A stretch of 64,000 nt of DNA from Neisseria mucosa (GTDB taxonomy: Bacteria > Pseudomonadota > Gammaproteobacteria > Burkholderiales > Neisseriaceae). Where the stretch lies: the NCBI GenBank assembly GCA_003028315.1, contig CP028150.1, forward strand, positions 1,116,001 through 1,180,000, read 5' to 3'. Positions within the stretch are counted from its first letter, which is position 1, and each line of letters begins with the position of its first letter. Made by a program: the position numbers and the translations under genes. Shown here one piece after another: positions 39,925-49,800 of this stretch. Under the pieces are notes generated by a model. That model was not told the origin of the DNA. It ran no database searches and saw nothing but the letters and a program-made list of their open reading frames with translations.

Positions 39925-41221
39925 TTTTTTCTACTGTATCGCTTTGTTTGGACACCAAGAGCTGATCGATTTTCAGATTTTCGGTGTCGATGATTTCAAA
40001 TTTGTATCCTGCGTAAACCAAAAAATCGGTGCGTTTCGGGATTTTGCGCAGGGAATACATCATAAAGCCGGCGATGGTTTCGTAGTTTTCCGAATTGGGA
40101 AATTCCTCAATGTCCAGCGCACGCATCACGTCGGCGAGCGGGGTCGCGCCGTCCACCAGCCAGGTATCTTCGGTGCGGCGGATGATTTGCGGCTCTTCTT
40201 CGGTATTGACCAGCTCGCCCATGACGATGCTCATCACGTCTTTCAGCGTTACTACGCCGACCACCAGCGCGTATTCGTTCACCACCACGGCAAAGTCTTC
40301 GCCGGAAGTTTTAAAGGTTTCCAATACATCGTAAAGCGACAGCGTGTCTGGGATGAACAAGGCTTTGCGCAACACGCGCTTGTCAGTCAGGCGGACGTCT
40401 TTTTCTTTTAAAAACAAAGTCAGCAGCGTGTGTGATTCGATGTAGCCGATGACGCGTTCCAAATCGCCATCACACACCAAGAATTTGTTGTGCGGTTTTT
40501 CCGACATGATTTCCAACACGGTATCGCTGCCGTCATTTTTATCGAAATAGGCGATGTATTCGCGCGTGCTCATGGTGGAAGTCACCGTGCGCGCCTGCAT
40601 GTCGAAGATATTTTCAATCAGGTAGTGTTCCTGCTCTTTCAATACGCCCGCCTGTGCGCCCGCATCGACGACGGCGTAAATGTCTTCCGAAGTCAGTTGC
40701 TCTTGGCGGACGGTGGAAATTTTGAAGAGTTTGAATATCGCGTTCGCCAGTCCGTCAAATGTCCAAACGAAAGGCTTTAGGATAAAAATCAAAAACATCA
40801 TTGGCCGCACGATGCGTACCGCCACCGCTTCGGGATGGGTCATTGCTATGCGTTTGGGCATCAGGTCGGCAATCAGGATGAAGCTGCCCGTGACCAGCGC
40901 GAACGTCAGCAGCGACGCGGCGGTACTGCCCCAACTGCCCGCGTTTGCCAACAAACCGCCGAAATAAGGGCGCACCGCCGCTTCGCCGACGATACCGGCG
41001 AGAATGGCGACGGCATTCAAACCAATTTGGACGACGGTGATGAAACTGCCCGGCTGCTGCTGCATGTTGAGCACATCCAGCGCGCGCGTGTCGCCACCGT
41101 CTTTTGCCATCACTTGCAATTTGATTTTGCGCGCCGAGGCAAGCGCGAGTTCGGAACAGGAAACGAATGCGCTGATGACGATCAGCAGGCACAATAGTAA
41201 TAAGGCTTCGAGAATATTCAT
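39920..41221 (-). CDS. CorC/HlyC-family membrane protein (CNNM-CBS-CorC)
   Basis: 433-residue inner-membrane protein of the hemolysin-C/CorC group, implicated in Mg2+/Co2+ handling. The N-terminal CNNM domain has helices at about 1-25, 55-85 and 90-125 (FVSCSELALASARKIKLQVM; TGSFILIADLMPKRIAM). Two CBS domains (about 205-330) follow, including TRTVTSTMSTREYIAYFDKND-like and EYALVVGVVTLKDVMSIVMGEL. A C-terminal CorC domain (about 345-425) includes LVDGATPLADVMRAL and NYETIAGFMMYSLRKIP. The stop codon is supplied by the end of a Correia element, so the native C-terminus may have been altered. I chose the ATG at 41221, although the Shine-Dalgarno site is weak. Confidence 0.85.
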   Translation of the reverse strand: MNILEALLLLCLLIVISAFVSCSELALASARKIKLQVMAKDGGDTRALDVLNMQQQPGSFITVVQIGLNAVAILAGIVGEAAVRPYFGGLLANAGSWGSTAASLLTFALVTGSFILIADLMPKRIAMTHPEAVAVRIVRPMMFLIFILKPFVWTFDGLANAIFKLFKISTVRQEQLTSEDIYAVVDAGAQAGVLKEQEHYLIENIFDMQARTVTSTMSTREYIAYFDKNDGSDTVLEIMSEKPHNKFLVCDGDLERVIGYIESHTLLTLFLKEKDVRLTDKRVLRKALFIPDTLSLYDVLETFKTSGEDFAVVVNEYALVVGVVTLKDVMSIVMGELVNTEEEPQIIRRTEDTWLVDGATPLADVMRALDIEEFPNSENYETIAGFMMYSLRKIPKRTDFLVYAGYKFEIIDTENLKIDQLLVSKQSDTVEKI

Positions 41222-41262
41222 GAAAAACAGTGTGTGTGGCAAACAGAAGACATTTTAGCATT

Positions 41263-41294
41263 AAAGGTCGTCTGAAAAATTCAGACGACCCTTT
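41263..41294. repeat. Inverted DUS pair upstream of the CorC-like gene
   Basis: AAAGGTCGTCTGAA faces TTCAGACGACCCTTT across a very short loop, between two minus-strand genes. It probably terminates the NYN gene. Confidence 0.65.
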
Positions 41295-41336
41295 TAGATT
41301 AGGCGGCAGATTGTCTTTCACCTTCAAACGGATGGT

Positions 41337-42509
41337 TTAACCTTTGGCGGTAAAGCGTTTGTTGACGCGCAGGCGTTCGCCGCGGCCGGCTTTTTTGATT
41401 TCCAGCCAGTCGGTGTAGATGGCGTGGATGAGGTGGTTTATGGTTTCAAAGCCGTATTGCTGCGGGTCGGTGCCTTGTGCGGCGAGTTGCTTCGATACGT
41501 CGCTCAAACGCGCCCAGCCTTGTTCGTCGGCGTGGGTATCGACTGCCTGCTGTACGGCGGGGATCACGCGGGTAACGGGCAGTTTGCTGCTTTTGGCGGC
41601 AGGTTCGGGTTTGACAGGTGTCGGTTGCGCGGTGTCTGTCGTTGGGCTTGGCGCGGTGTTTTCGTTTTTGGTTGGGTTGGTTTTTTTGCCGCGCGTTTTG
41701 CGTTTTTGAGCGGCGTTGGGGTCGTCTGAAACGGTTTCTTCTGCATGATGGGTTGCCACCGGGTTTTCAGACGACCTCTCTGTCGGCTTGTCGGCGGATT
41801 TGCGGCGGCGGACTTGGAGTTGGTTGTTGTCGGTGCGGTGTTCGAAGATGTCGAAGGATTTGATGAGGTCGGAGAGTTTGCCGTAACCGTAAAGCCTTGA
41901 GTCGAAATCGGGATTGATTTTGCTGATGTAGCTGCCGATGGGACCGAGGTTTGCCCAGCCGAGGTCGTCGGCGTTTTCGCGCACGGCGCGTTTGAGCAGG
42001 GATAGCGCGTCAGGGGCGGCGGCTGGGGTGTTTTTGCCGCTGTTCTTCTCTTTTTCTTGGCGTTGTTTTTCGGGACGGAAGATTTCGGTGTAGATGAATT
42101 TGTCGCAGGCTTTGCGGAAGGCTTCGGGCGTTTTCTTTTCGCCGAAACCGTACACGGTCAGCCCGCTTTCGCGCAGGCGGCTTGCCAATCGGGTGAAGTC
42201 GGAATCGCTGGATACGATGCAGAAGCCGTCGAAGTTGCCGCTGTATAGCAAATCCATCGCGTCGATGACCAGCGCCATGTCGGTGGCGTTTTTGCCTTTG
42301 GTGTAGGCGAATTGTTGGACGGGGATGATGGCGTGGGGCAGGAGGGCGGCTTTCCATTTGGAAAGGCCGTGGCTCCAGTCGCCGTAGATGCGCTTGACGC
42401 TGGCGATGCCGTATTTGGCAACTTCTTCGAGCAGGCGGTCGATGATGTCGGCGGGGGCGTTGTCGGCGTCGATGAGGACGGCGAGTTTTTTGTTGGCCAA
42501 TGTGGTCAT
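41337..42509 (-). CDS. NYN-domain protein with two OST-HTH/LOTUS domains
   Basis: 390-residue predicted RNase/RNA-binding protein. The N-terminal NYN (PIN-like) domain has conserved Asp residues in LAVLIDADNAPAD, KNATDMALVIDAMDLLY and FCIVSSDSDFTRLASRL. A first LOTUS domain follows (about 175-235, LLKRAVRENADDLGWANLGPI to KLSDLIKSFDIFE). After a Pro/Thr/Lys-rich linker (about 240-320) comes a second (about 325-385, VQQAVDTHADEQGWARLSDV). LOTUS domains bind RNA or G-quadruplexes in known cases, and NYN domains cut RNA. The exact role is unknown. GGAG precedes the start; two DUS lie inside the linker coding region. Confidence 0.88.
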   Translation of the reverse strand: MTTLANKKLAVLIDADNAPADIIDRLLEEVAKYGIASVKRIYGDWSHGLSKWKAALLPHAIIPVQQFAYTKGKNATDMALVIDAMDLLYSGNFDGFCIVSSDSDFTRLASRLRESGLTVYGFGEKKTPEAFRKACDKFIYTEIFRPEKQRQEKEKNSGKNTPAAAPDALSLLKRAVRENADDLGWANLGPIGSYISKINPDFDSRLYGYGKLSDLIKSFDIFEHRTDNNQLQVRRRKSADKPTERSSENPVATHHAEETVSDDPNAAQKRKTRGKKTNPTKNENTAPSPTTDTAQPTPVKPEPAAKSSKLPVTRVIPAVQQAVDTHADEQGWARLSDVSKQLAAQGTDPQQYGFETINHLIHAIYTDWLEIKKAGRGERLRVNKRFTAKG

Positions 42510-42536
42510 GGGGACTCCGTGGTATTCATGTCAGTC

Positions 42537-42570
42537 GAGGTCGTCTGAAAACTGGTTTTCAGACGACCTC
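42537..42570. terminator. DUS hairpin terminator after mdh
   Basis: GAGGTCGTCTGAAAAC faces GTTTTCAGACGACCTC, immediately past the mdh stop. Confidence 0.8.
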
Positions 42571-42576
42571 GATCTT

Positions 42577-43563
42577 TTAAAGCATATCTTGTATGGCGGC
42601 GCGTTCTTCTTCCAGCTCCGCCAGTGTTGCGGCGATGCGTTGGCGGCTGAACTCATCCGACAAGTCCAAGCCTTGGACGATGCGGTAGCTGCCTGCGTCG
42701 CAAATGACGGGGAAACCGAAAATCAAACCTTCGGGGATGCCGTAAGAGCCGTCGGAAGGAACGCCCATCGTTATCCATTTGCCGCTGCTGCCGAGCAGCC
42801 AGTCGCGCAGGTGGTAGATGGCGGCATTTGCGGCGGAGGCGGCGGACGACGAACCGCGCGCGGCGATGATGGCGGCACCGCGTCCGGCAATTTTCGGCAT
42901 GAAGACTTCGGTGTTCCAATCGGGTTCGGTAATCATGTCTTTGACGGACTCGCCGTTGCTGGTGGCGTAGCGGTAGTCGGCGTACATGGTCGGGCTGTGG
43001 TTGCCCCAGACGCACATTTGCTCGATGGAAGGAATCGGGCGGTTGATTTTCTCGGCGACTTGGCTGACGGCGCGGTGGTGGTCGAGACGCATCAGGGCGG
43101 TGAAGTTTTCCGGCGGGATGTCGGGCGCGGATTTCATGGCGATGTAGGCATTGGTGTTGGCGGGGTTGCCGACGACGAGGACTTTGACGTCGCGATGGGC
43201 AACTTTGTTCAACGCCGCGCCTTGTACTTTGAAAATTTCGGCGTTGGCGTGCAGCAGGTCGGCGCGTTCCATGCCTTGCGTACGCGGGCGCGCACCGATT
43301 AGGAGGGCGATGTCGGCATCTTTGAAGGCGACTTCGGGGTCGTCTGTAGCGAAGATGTCGGCAAGGAGCGGGAAAGCGCAATCCTGCATTTCCATAATCA
43401 CGCCGCGCAATGCCTGCTGCGCCTGTGGCAGGTCGAGCAATTGCAGGATAACGGGTTGGTCGCGTCCGAGCATAATGCCGCCGGCGATACGGAACAGGGT
43501 CGCATAGGCAATTTGCCCTGCGGCGCCGGTAACGGCGATGCGGACGGGAGGCTTGAGTGTCAT
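42577..43563 (-). CDS. mdh: Malate dehydrogenase (NAD+)
   Basis: TCA-cycle enzyme interconverting malate and oxaloacetate, 328 residues, of the MDH type 2 group seen in beta-proteobacteria. Visible are the Rossmann motif VAVTGAAGQIAYATLFRIA near the start (RIAVTGAAGQIAY), the substrate-loop GARPRTQGMERADLL, NPANTNAYIA, and the catalytic His in VWGNHSPTMYADYRYA. AAGGAAA precedes the start. The C-terminus ends AAIQDML. Single-gene unit with a DUS in its coding sequence near 43338 in diverged form. Confidence 0.96.
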   Translation of the reverse strand: MTLKPPVRIAVTGAAGQIAYATLFRIAGGIMLGRDQPVILQLLDLPQAQQALRGVIMEMQDCAFPLLADIFATDDPEVAFKDADIALLIGARPRTQGMERADLLHANAEIFKVQGAALNKVAHRDVKVLVVGNPANTNAYIAMKSAPDIPPENFTALMRLDHHRAVSQVAEKINRPIPSIEQMCVWGNHSPTMYADYRYATSNGESVKDMITEPDWNTEVFMPKIAGRGAAIIAARGSSSAASAANAAIYHLRDWLLGSSGKWITMGVPSDGSYGIPEGLIFGFPVICDAGSYRIVQGLDLSDEFSRQRIAATLAELEEERAAIQDML

Positions 43564-43631
43564 GTTTTTCCTTTTGAAGTCGTTGTTTTACTTGGTCTGC
43601 GGATTATAACAGCATTGAGTATTAGAGAATG

Positions 43632-43675
43632 AAAAGGTCGTCTGAAACTGGGAATAGATTTTCAGACGACCTTTT
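43632..43675. terminator. DUS hairpin terminator between D-hydroxyacid dehydrogenase and mdh
   Basis: AAAAGGTCGTCTGAAA faces TTTTCAGACGACCTTTT, 28 bases beyond the stop of the FAD-binding dehydrogenase (minus strand). Confidence 0.8.
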
Positions 43676-43702
43676 CGATTTTGGCAAATACTGAAATATT
43701 GC

Positions 43703-45070
43703 TTACGGCAGGAGCTTGCCCGGATTCATGATGCCGTGCGGGTCAAGCTGGGCTTTGATGGCGCGCATCAAGGCGATTTCGGACGGGGTGCGGACGCTGG
43801 GGAGCCAGTGTTTTTTGATGGTGCCGATACCGTGTTCCGCCGCGATGGTACCGTGGCAGGCGAGGATGTGTTCATAGACGATGCTGTTGACGGCATCTTC
43901 GTAACGGTAGGCTTCGTTGCTCAAGACGTCGGACAGGAAGGTGTTGTAATGCAGGCTGCCGTCGCCCAAATGTCCGAAGCAGACAATTTGTATACCCGGA
44001 AAACGGGTTTCTAAGGCGGGGGCGCATTGACGGACAAAGGCGGCGACTTGGGCAATCGGGACAGCGATGTCGTGTTTGATGCTGGTGCCGAGCTTGCGCT
44101 GGGAGGCGGAAATGTTTTCACGCAGCGTCCACAGATCGAGGCGCTCTTGTTCGGATTGCGCGATGATGCTGTTTTCTTTGCCGTTTTGATAGAGAAATTC
44201 GGCAAGTTTTTCGTCGAGCGCGGCATCGGGAACAGAGTCGGTCAGTTCGAGCAGAACGTGCCAGTTTGCATCGGTCGGCTGTTTCAGATGACTGAATTCG
44301 GAAGACAATGCCAAAGCGTAGTGGCTGATCAGCTCGAAACTGGTGAGGCGTTCGGCAAAATGCCCTTGTACCGCAGTCAAAAGTTGTACGGCAGATTCGA
44401 TGTCGTCCAAACCTACCCATGCGGTCGCTATGGTTTGCGGACGGGCGAAGAGTTTGAGCGTGGCGGCGGTGATAATGCCGAGCGTGCCTTCGCTGCCGAT
44501 AAAGAGGTGGCGCAGGTCGTAACCGGTGGTATTTTTGTGTAGCGGTTGGAGATGGGAAACAAGTTCGCCATTGGGCAGGACGACTTCCAAACCCAATACC
44601 AAGTCGCGCATACTGCCGTAGCGTAAAACGTTTAATCCGCCGGCGTTGCAGGCGATGTTGCCGCCGATTTCGCACGAGCCTTCGCTGGCAAGGCTGAGGG
44701 GAAACAGTCTGCCCGCTTCGGATGCCGCTTTTTGGACGTTCTGTAGGATTACGCCCGCTTCGACAGTGATGCTGTTGTCGGCAAGGTTGATTTCTCGGAT
44801 GCGGTTGATTTTGGAAAGGTTGAGCAGTACGCCGCCGGAAGCTACCGCTGCACCGCACAAACCGGTATTGCCACCCTGAGGGGTAACGGGGATACGGTGT
44901 TTAAAACAAAACCGCATGATTTCTTGTACATTTTCTATAGAATGCGGTTGCAAGATGATGTCCGGTTCGGAAACAAAGCGGCGGCGCTGGTCGTTTAACA
45001 AGGCCGGAGTGGCTTCGAGAATTTCGGCGGGGGAAAGGAATTCAAGAAAACGGTCGTACAGATTGGGCAT
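43703..45070 (-). CDS. FAD-binding D-2-hydroxyacid (D-lactate/glycolate-type) dehydrogenase
   Basis: 455-residue flavoenzyme of the GlcD/D-lactate dehydrogenase family, likely oxidising D-lactate or another D-2-hydroxyacid into the quinone pool. The FAD_binding_4 half (about 35-215) shows PVTPQGGNTGLCGAAV, CEIGGNIACNAGGLNVLRYG and DLRHLFIGSEGTLGII. The FAD-oxidase C-terminal half shows FGHLGDGSLHYNTFL, HGTIAAEHGIGTIKKHWL and LDPHGIMNPGKLLP. I used the ATG at 45070; the frame opens four codons earlier and neither start has a clear Shine-Dalgarno site. Substrate specificity is inferred from family only. Confidence 0.85.
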   Translation of the reverse strand: MPNLYDRFLEFLSPAEILEATPALLNDQRRRFVSEPDIILQPHSIENVQEIMRFCFKHRIPVTPQGGNTGLCGAAVASGGVLLNLSKINRIREINLADNSITVEAGVILQNVQKAASEAGRLFPLSLASEGSCEIGGNIACNAGGLNVLRYGSMRDLVLGLEVVLPNGELVSHLQPLHKNTTGYDLRHLFIGSEGTLGIITAATLKLFARPQTIATAWVGLDDIESAVQLLTAVQGHFAERLTSFELISHYALALSSEFSHLKQPTDANWHVLLELTDSVPDAALDEKLAEFLYQNGKENSIIAQSEQERLDLWTLRENISASQRKLGTSIKHDIAVPIAQVAAFVRQCAPALETRFPGIQIVCFGHLGDGSLHYNTFLSDVLSNEAYRYEDAVNSIVYEHILACHGTIAAEHGIGTIKKHWLPSVRTPSEIALMRAIKAQLDPHGIMNPGKLLP

Positions 45071-45157
45071 AACGGGCAGCAAGGATGGTTTATGTGTGTA
45101 CGGAGGATTATATAGCGGATAAGGGAAGCGAAAAACGGTAAAGGTCGTCTGAAAAAC

Positions 45158-45192
45158 AAAAAAGCAGGATACAATCCGTATCCTGCTTTTTT
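45158..45192 (-). terminator. Intrinsic terminator of the Ala-rich lipoprotein gene
   Basis: AAAAAGCAGGATAC pairs with GTATCCTGCTTTTT around AATCC, 14 bases from the stop codon. Confidence 0.88.
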
Positions 45193-45205
45193 AACTGTAA
45201 AAATA

Positions 45206-45484
45206 TTATTTTGCAGCAGAAGCGGCTTCAGTAGCGGCAGAGGCAGCTTCGGTAGCGGCAGAAGCAGCTTCAGTAGCAGCAGAAGCGGCTTCGGTAGCAG
45301 CGGCTTCGGTAGCAGAAGCAGCGGCTTCGGTAGCAGAAGCAGCAGCTTCAGTAGCAGCAGAGGCAGCTTCGGTAGCAGCAGATGCAGCTTCAGAAGCGGC
45401 AGAAGCAGCAGTGTCAGCAGCTTTGTCGCCACAAGCAGCCAGAGCCAAAGAGAACAAAGCAGCAGCGATCAGAGATTTTTTCAT
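45206..45484 (-). CDS. Small Ala-rich lipoprotein with heptad repeats
   Basis: 92-residue lipoprotein. The signal peptide MKKSLIAAALFSLALAAC puts the lipidated Cys at residue 18. The mature chain, after GDKAADTAAS, is almost only Ala, Ser, Thr and Glu in repeats close to AASAATE. A seven-residue period with Ala at core positions suggests an alanine-zipper coiled coil, as in Lpp, rather than the neisserial AAEAP lipoproteins. It may form rod-like oligomers at the outer membrane; function is unknown. I chose this start (45484) because GAAGGTCTCAAA precedes it and it gives a signal peptide. Confidence 0.8.
   Translation of the reverse strand: MKKSLIAAALFSLALAACGDKAADTAASAASEAASAATEAASAATEAAASATEAAASATEAAATEAASAATEAASAATEAASAATEAASAAK
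45212..45420 (-). repeat. In-frame tandem repeat tract in the lipoprotein gene
   Basis: About nine imperfect units of roughly 21 bp, built on GCTTCTGCTGCTACCGAA-like codons, encode AASAATE. Some units are shorter (12-15 bp), giving AAASATE and AAATE variants. Copy number could change by slippage without breaking the frame. Confidence 0.8.
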
Positions 45485-46055
45485 TTTGAGACCTTCTTTA
45501 AATCGATTTAAATAAAAACGGAACGATTGAAAACGGCATAAAGCCGTTCCCTTAGAGTAAAAATTCATTGCTGAATTTCCTGCATTATGCCCCACAGGAT
45601 GGCTCGGCGCAACGATACAGACGAATTAGTAATCTTTTAGTAACTTCTAATCAATCCGGAATGGACGAAAGTTGTGGAAGAAACTAATCCACATAGATTG
45701 TTACCTAGGGTACATTTGAAATAAACTGTATAGTAAAATTTATTGATTTCATGTATTTATAATTAAATAATGCACAATCTGCCTCTATTTCTGATTTGTT
45801 TGAATAACCTGCATAAAACCATTATGCATAGAAATACAAGTTGTAAAAAAGTTACACAATTATAAAAATTATCAAAATTTACACTTCCGTCTGTCGCAGG
45901 TTAAATATTATTTATCTGAATTAACGGTTGTTAATTTGTGAATATTAGGATAAATCTCCGTACATGACGGCGGTGTGTTAAAATGTTTTGGATTTGTTGG
46001 CAGAGGGTTGTCAATAAAGCCTGTTTTGATAAACGGTCATGATAAAGGATAAAGA
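45485..46055. other. A+T-rich gap between lipoprotein gene and slyD
   Basis: No gene seen. It is very A+T-rich from about 45640 and contains the divergent promoter regions of the lipoprotein gene and slyD. No DUS lies in it, unlike most gaps of this size here. Confidence 0.5.
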
Positions 46056-46535
46056 ATGGCTATTAAAAAAAATTCCGTGGTTTCGCTTCACTATGAAATG
46101 TACGATGCGGATAACCAACTGCTGGACAAAACCGAAGAACCCATCGCCTATCTGCACGGCGGATATGACGGCATTTTCCCTTTGGTGGAAGAAGCTTTGC
46201 ACGAGAAAAACGTCGGTGATACCGTTGAAGTCGCGCTGTCTCCCGATGATGCGTTCGGCGAACAAGATCCCGGCCTGGTGCGTATCGAAGATGTCAGCGT
46301 ATTCCCGGTTGAAGTGGAAGTCGGCATGATGTTCGAAGCCGATGATCCTGAAACCGGCGATGTCTTGGTTTATCGCGTAACCGATGTAGCAGACGGCAAA
46401 GCCGTAGTAGACGGCAACCATCCGCTTGCCGGCATGAAAATCTTGTTCAAAGCGACAGTTGACAGCGTGCGCGATGCGACTGAAGAAGAAATCGTACACG
46501 GCCACGTTCACGGTCCGCACGGTCATCATCACTAA
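46056..46535 (+). CDS. slyD: SlyD-like FKBP peptidyl-prolyl isomerase
   Basis: Cytoplasmic folding helper and metallochaperone of 159 residues. The FKBP domain (about 1-70 and 125-145) flanks an inserted IF chaperone domain (about 70-125). Family phrases are YLHGGYDGIFPLVEEAL, VALSPDDAFGEQDPGLV and NHPLAGMKILFKATVDSVRDAT. The tail HGHVHGPHGHHH is His-rich and would bind nickel or zinc. AAGGAT precedes the start. It ends at a DUS hairpin. Confidence 0.93.
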   Translation: MAIKKNSVVSLHYEMYDADNQLLDKTEEPIAYLHGGYDGIFPLVEEALHEKNVGDTVEVALSPDDAFGEQDPGLVRIEDVSVFPVEVEVGMMFEADDPETGDVLVYRVTDVADGKAVVDGNHPLAGMKILFKATVDSVRDATEEEIVHGHVHGPHGHHH

Positions 46536-46555
46536 TTAATCTAATTTGAAACAAT

Positions 46556-46604
46556 AAAAGGTCGTCTGAAAACAGGATTGGGTTTCTGTTTTCAGACGAC
46601 CTTT
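46556..46604. terminator. DUS hairpin terminator after slyD
   Basis: AAAAGGTCGTCTGAAAACAG faces CTGTTTTCAGACGACCTTTT, 20 bases past the slyD stop. Confidence 0.85.
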
Positions 46605-46813
46605 TTATATCCTGCAAACCCATACCCAAATATAGATGAAACATTCCGACAACCATCAAAATTGAGCTGCCCCCCCTATCGCCCAAAAATTTTGGGATAA
46701 GTCAAACTAAGCAGGGAAATTCTGGTCTGAACGGTTGTTTTCTCTGAATTATGGGAAACATTCAATCTTATTTATATTAAGATTCGGTTTATTGTAAACA
46801 GGCGAATTGTGTC

Positions 46814-49800
46814 ATGAGCGAACATTTGGAAGAGCAGGCTGCGGGCTTGGGTATTGATTTGGGTTTTCACGACATCGGTGGAATTTATCATGCGACCAAG
46901 CCCGAGGTTTTGGAAGGGATTATTAAGGCTTTGCAGCAGGACGGTTTTTCAGACGGCCTTTATGCGGATACTTTGGTGGCGCATGAAAACGGTCGGGAAT
47001 CTTTGCGACTGCCTGCTGAGTTTCATGGCGCGGCTGAAGTTTGCTTGGAAGAGGAAGCGGGCGGACGGCAGGTTTTGGTGTTGAGCCATGGCGAAGACGG
47101 CGCGCTTTGGGTTGTGCTGCCGGCTTTGGCTTGCGGCTATTACACTTTGTCTGCGGAAGTGGAAGGCAACGTCCGCAAGGTGCGGCTGGTGGTTGCGCCG
47201 CAGTCGGTTTATCAGCCGAAAATGCTGGAACACGGTTTGCGCATGAACGGGCTGACAACGCATCTGTACAGCCTGCGTTCGCAACGGAACTGGGGCATTG
47301 GGGATTTTACCGATTTGCTGGATTTGATGGCGTTTGCGGCGGATAAGCAACTGGATTTCGTCGGCATCAATCCGCTGCACGCGCTTTTCAGTGCCAAGCC
47401 TGCTTTTGCCAGCCCGTACAGCCCGTCTTCGCGCGAATGGCTCAATCCGATTTATCTGGATGTGGAGAAGGTCGGCGCGTTCTCCTATAACGAAAAGCTG
47501 AAAAACTGGCTCAAGCAGCCGAATATCTGCCAGCGCATCGCGGCGTTGCGGATTACGGAAACGGTCGCTTATACGGCGGTTTGGGCGTTCAAGCGCGATG
47601 CTTTGCAGAGGGCGTTTGACGCGTTTGAAAACGACGGATGCGAAGCCGCCGAACAAGAGCGGGCGGCATTTGACGCCTTTGTCGAAGAACGCGGCTGGGC
47701 TTTGGAAGGCTTCGGTTTGTTTGAGGCGTTGGATCAGTATTACAACCGCTCCGGCGAAGTGGGTTGGCTGTCTTGGCAGGCGGAGTTTCATGATCCGCAT
47801 GGCGAGGCAGTTCAAAGATTTGCACAGGGTCATCGCCGCGAAATCCGTTTTTATATGTGGCTGCAATGGCTTTGCGCGGAGCAGTTGCGCGAAGTGAACG
47901 AGGCGGCTGCGGCGCGCGGCGTGAAGCTGGGGATTTACGGCGATTTGGCGGTCGGCGTAGCACGCGGCAGCGCAGACACTTGGCTTAACCGCGCCGATTA
48001 CTGCATGGATATGGCGGTCGGTGCGCCGCCCGATCCATTCAGCCCGACGGGGCAAAACTGGGATTTGCCGCCGCTTAATCCGATGATGTTGAAGCACACG
48101 GGTTATGAGAAGTTCGTCCGACTGTTGCGTGAAAATATGCGGCTTTACGGCATCTTGCGCATTGATCATGTGATGGCTTTGTGCCGTCTGTGGTGGGTTG
48201 CGGGCGAGACGGCGGACTTTGGCGCGTATGTGCATTACGACGCAAATGTGATGTTTGCCATCCTGGCTTTGGAAAGCAGGCGGAATCAATGCGTGGTCAT
48301 CGGCGAGGATTTGGGAACGGTACCCGATCAGGCGCGGTATTTGCTGAACCGCTATCAGGTGTTTTCTTATAAGGTCGTGTATTTCAGCAAAGGCTGGCAC
48401 GGCTTTGAGTTGCCCGAAGAATATCCCGAACAGGCGATTACGGTGGTCAGCACGCACGATGTCGCGCCCTTGGCGGGCTATTGGACGGGCAAGGATTTAG
48501 ATTTGATGTTCCGCTTGGGTACGATTCCCGATGCGGAAACTTTTCAGACGACCTTGGAAGCGCGCGAACACGACAAGGCGGATTTGTTCGATAAGTTGAA
48601 ACACGCCGGCTGCCTGCCTGCCGACGCCGAGATGTCGTCTGAAATTGACGAAACGCTGTTAACCGCCTTGCACCGGTATGCCGCCATGAGCCGCAGCAAA
48701 CTGTATGCGGTGCAGCTGGAAAACCTGCTGGGCATGAGCGACAACCTGAATGTGCCGGGCGTTTCCGAGGGTTATCCCAACTGGGCGCGCAAAATGCCCG
48801 TCGCGCTTGAAGATTTTCCCCACAACCGCCTGATGGGCGGCCAACTTGCCATGATTGGAGAGGTACGCATGAAGAAAAACAGCCGGATGAAGCCTTATCA
48901 CGAGCTTGACCAAGTCGAACGCGACACGGTCGAAAGCCTGTTTCTTGCCACCCACAGCGATTTGTTCGCCTATTTGGGACGACACCGCCTTGCCGAAGGC
49001 GACGAGGTCGTACGGACCCTGATTCCGAACGCTTGGGGCGTGGATATTGTCAACCGTGAGAGCGGCGAACTGATTACGTCGTCTGAAAAAGTCGATGAAC
49101 GCGGATTTTTTGTTGCCGTGTTGCCCGAAGGTGCGCCCGATTATGCGTTGAACGTCCGTTATGCCGAAGATGCCGAGCCTGTGCGTGAAGAAGACCCTTA
49201 CCGCTTCGGCTCTGCCTTAAAAGATATGGATTCTTGGTTGCTGGCGGAAGGCAAACACCTGCGTCCTTATGAAACTTTGGGCGCGCATTTTGCCGAAGTG
49301 GACGGCGTGAAAGGTGTGAGCTTTGCAGTATGGGCGCCGAACGCGCAGCGCGTATCCGTCATCGGCGAATTCAACCACTGGGACGGCCGCCGCCACGTCA
49401 TGCGTTTCCACCGCGACAACGGCATTTGGGACATCTTCATCCCCGCCGTCAAACTCAACGCCCTCTACAAATTTGAAATCCGCGATGCCAACGGCAATGT
49501 ACGGCAAAAAACCGACCCGTATGCCTTCGGCGCAGAGTTGCGTCCGAATACGGCGTCTGTCGTGCGCGGTTTGCCGGAAAAAGTCGAAACACCCGACTTC
49601 CGCGCCCGCGCCAACGCCATTGACGCACCTATCAGCATTTATGAAGTGCATTTGGGTTCGTGGAAACGCAATCCCGAAAACAACTTCTGGCTGACTTACG
49701 AACAGCTCGCCAAAGAATTGGTCGCATACGTCAAAGACATGGGCTTCACCCATATCGAATTCCTGCCCGTTTCCGAATACCCGTTTGACGGCTCGTGGGG

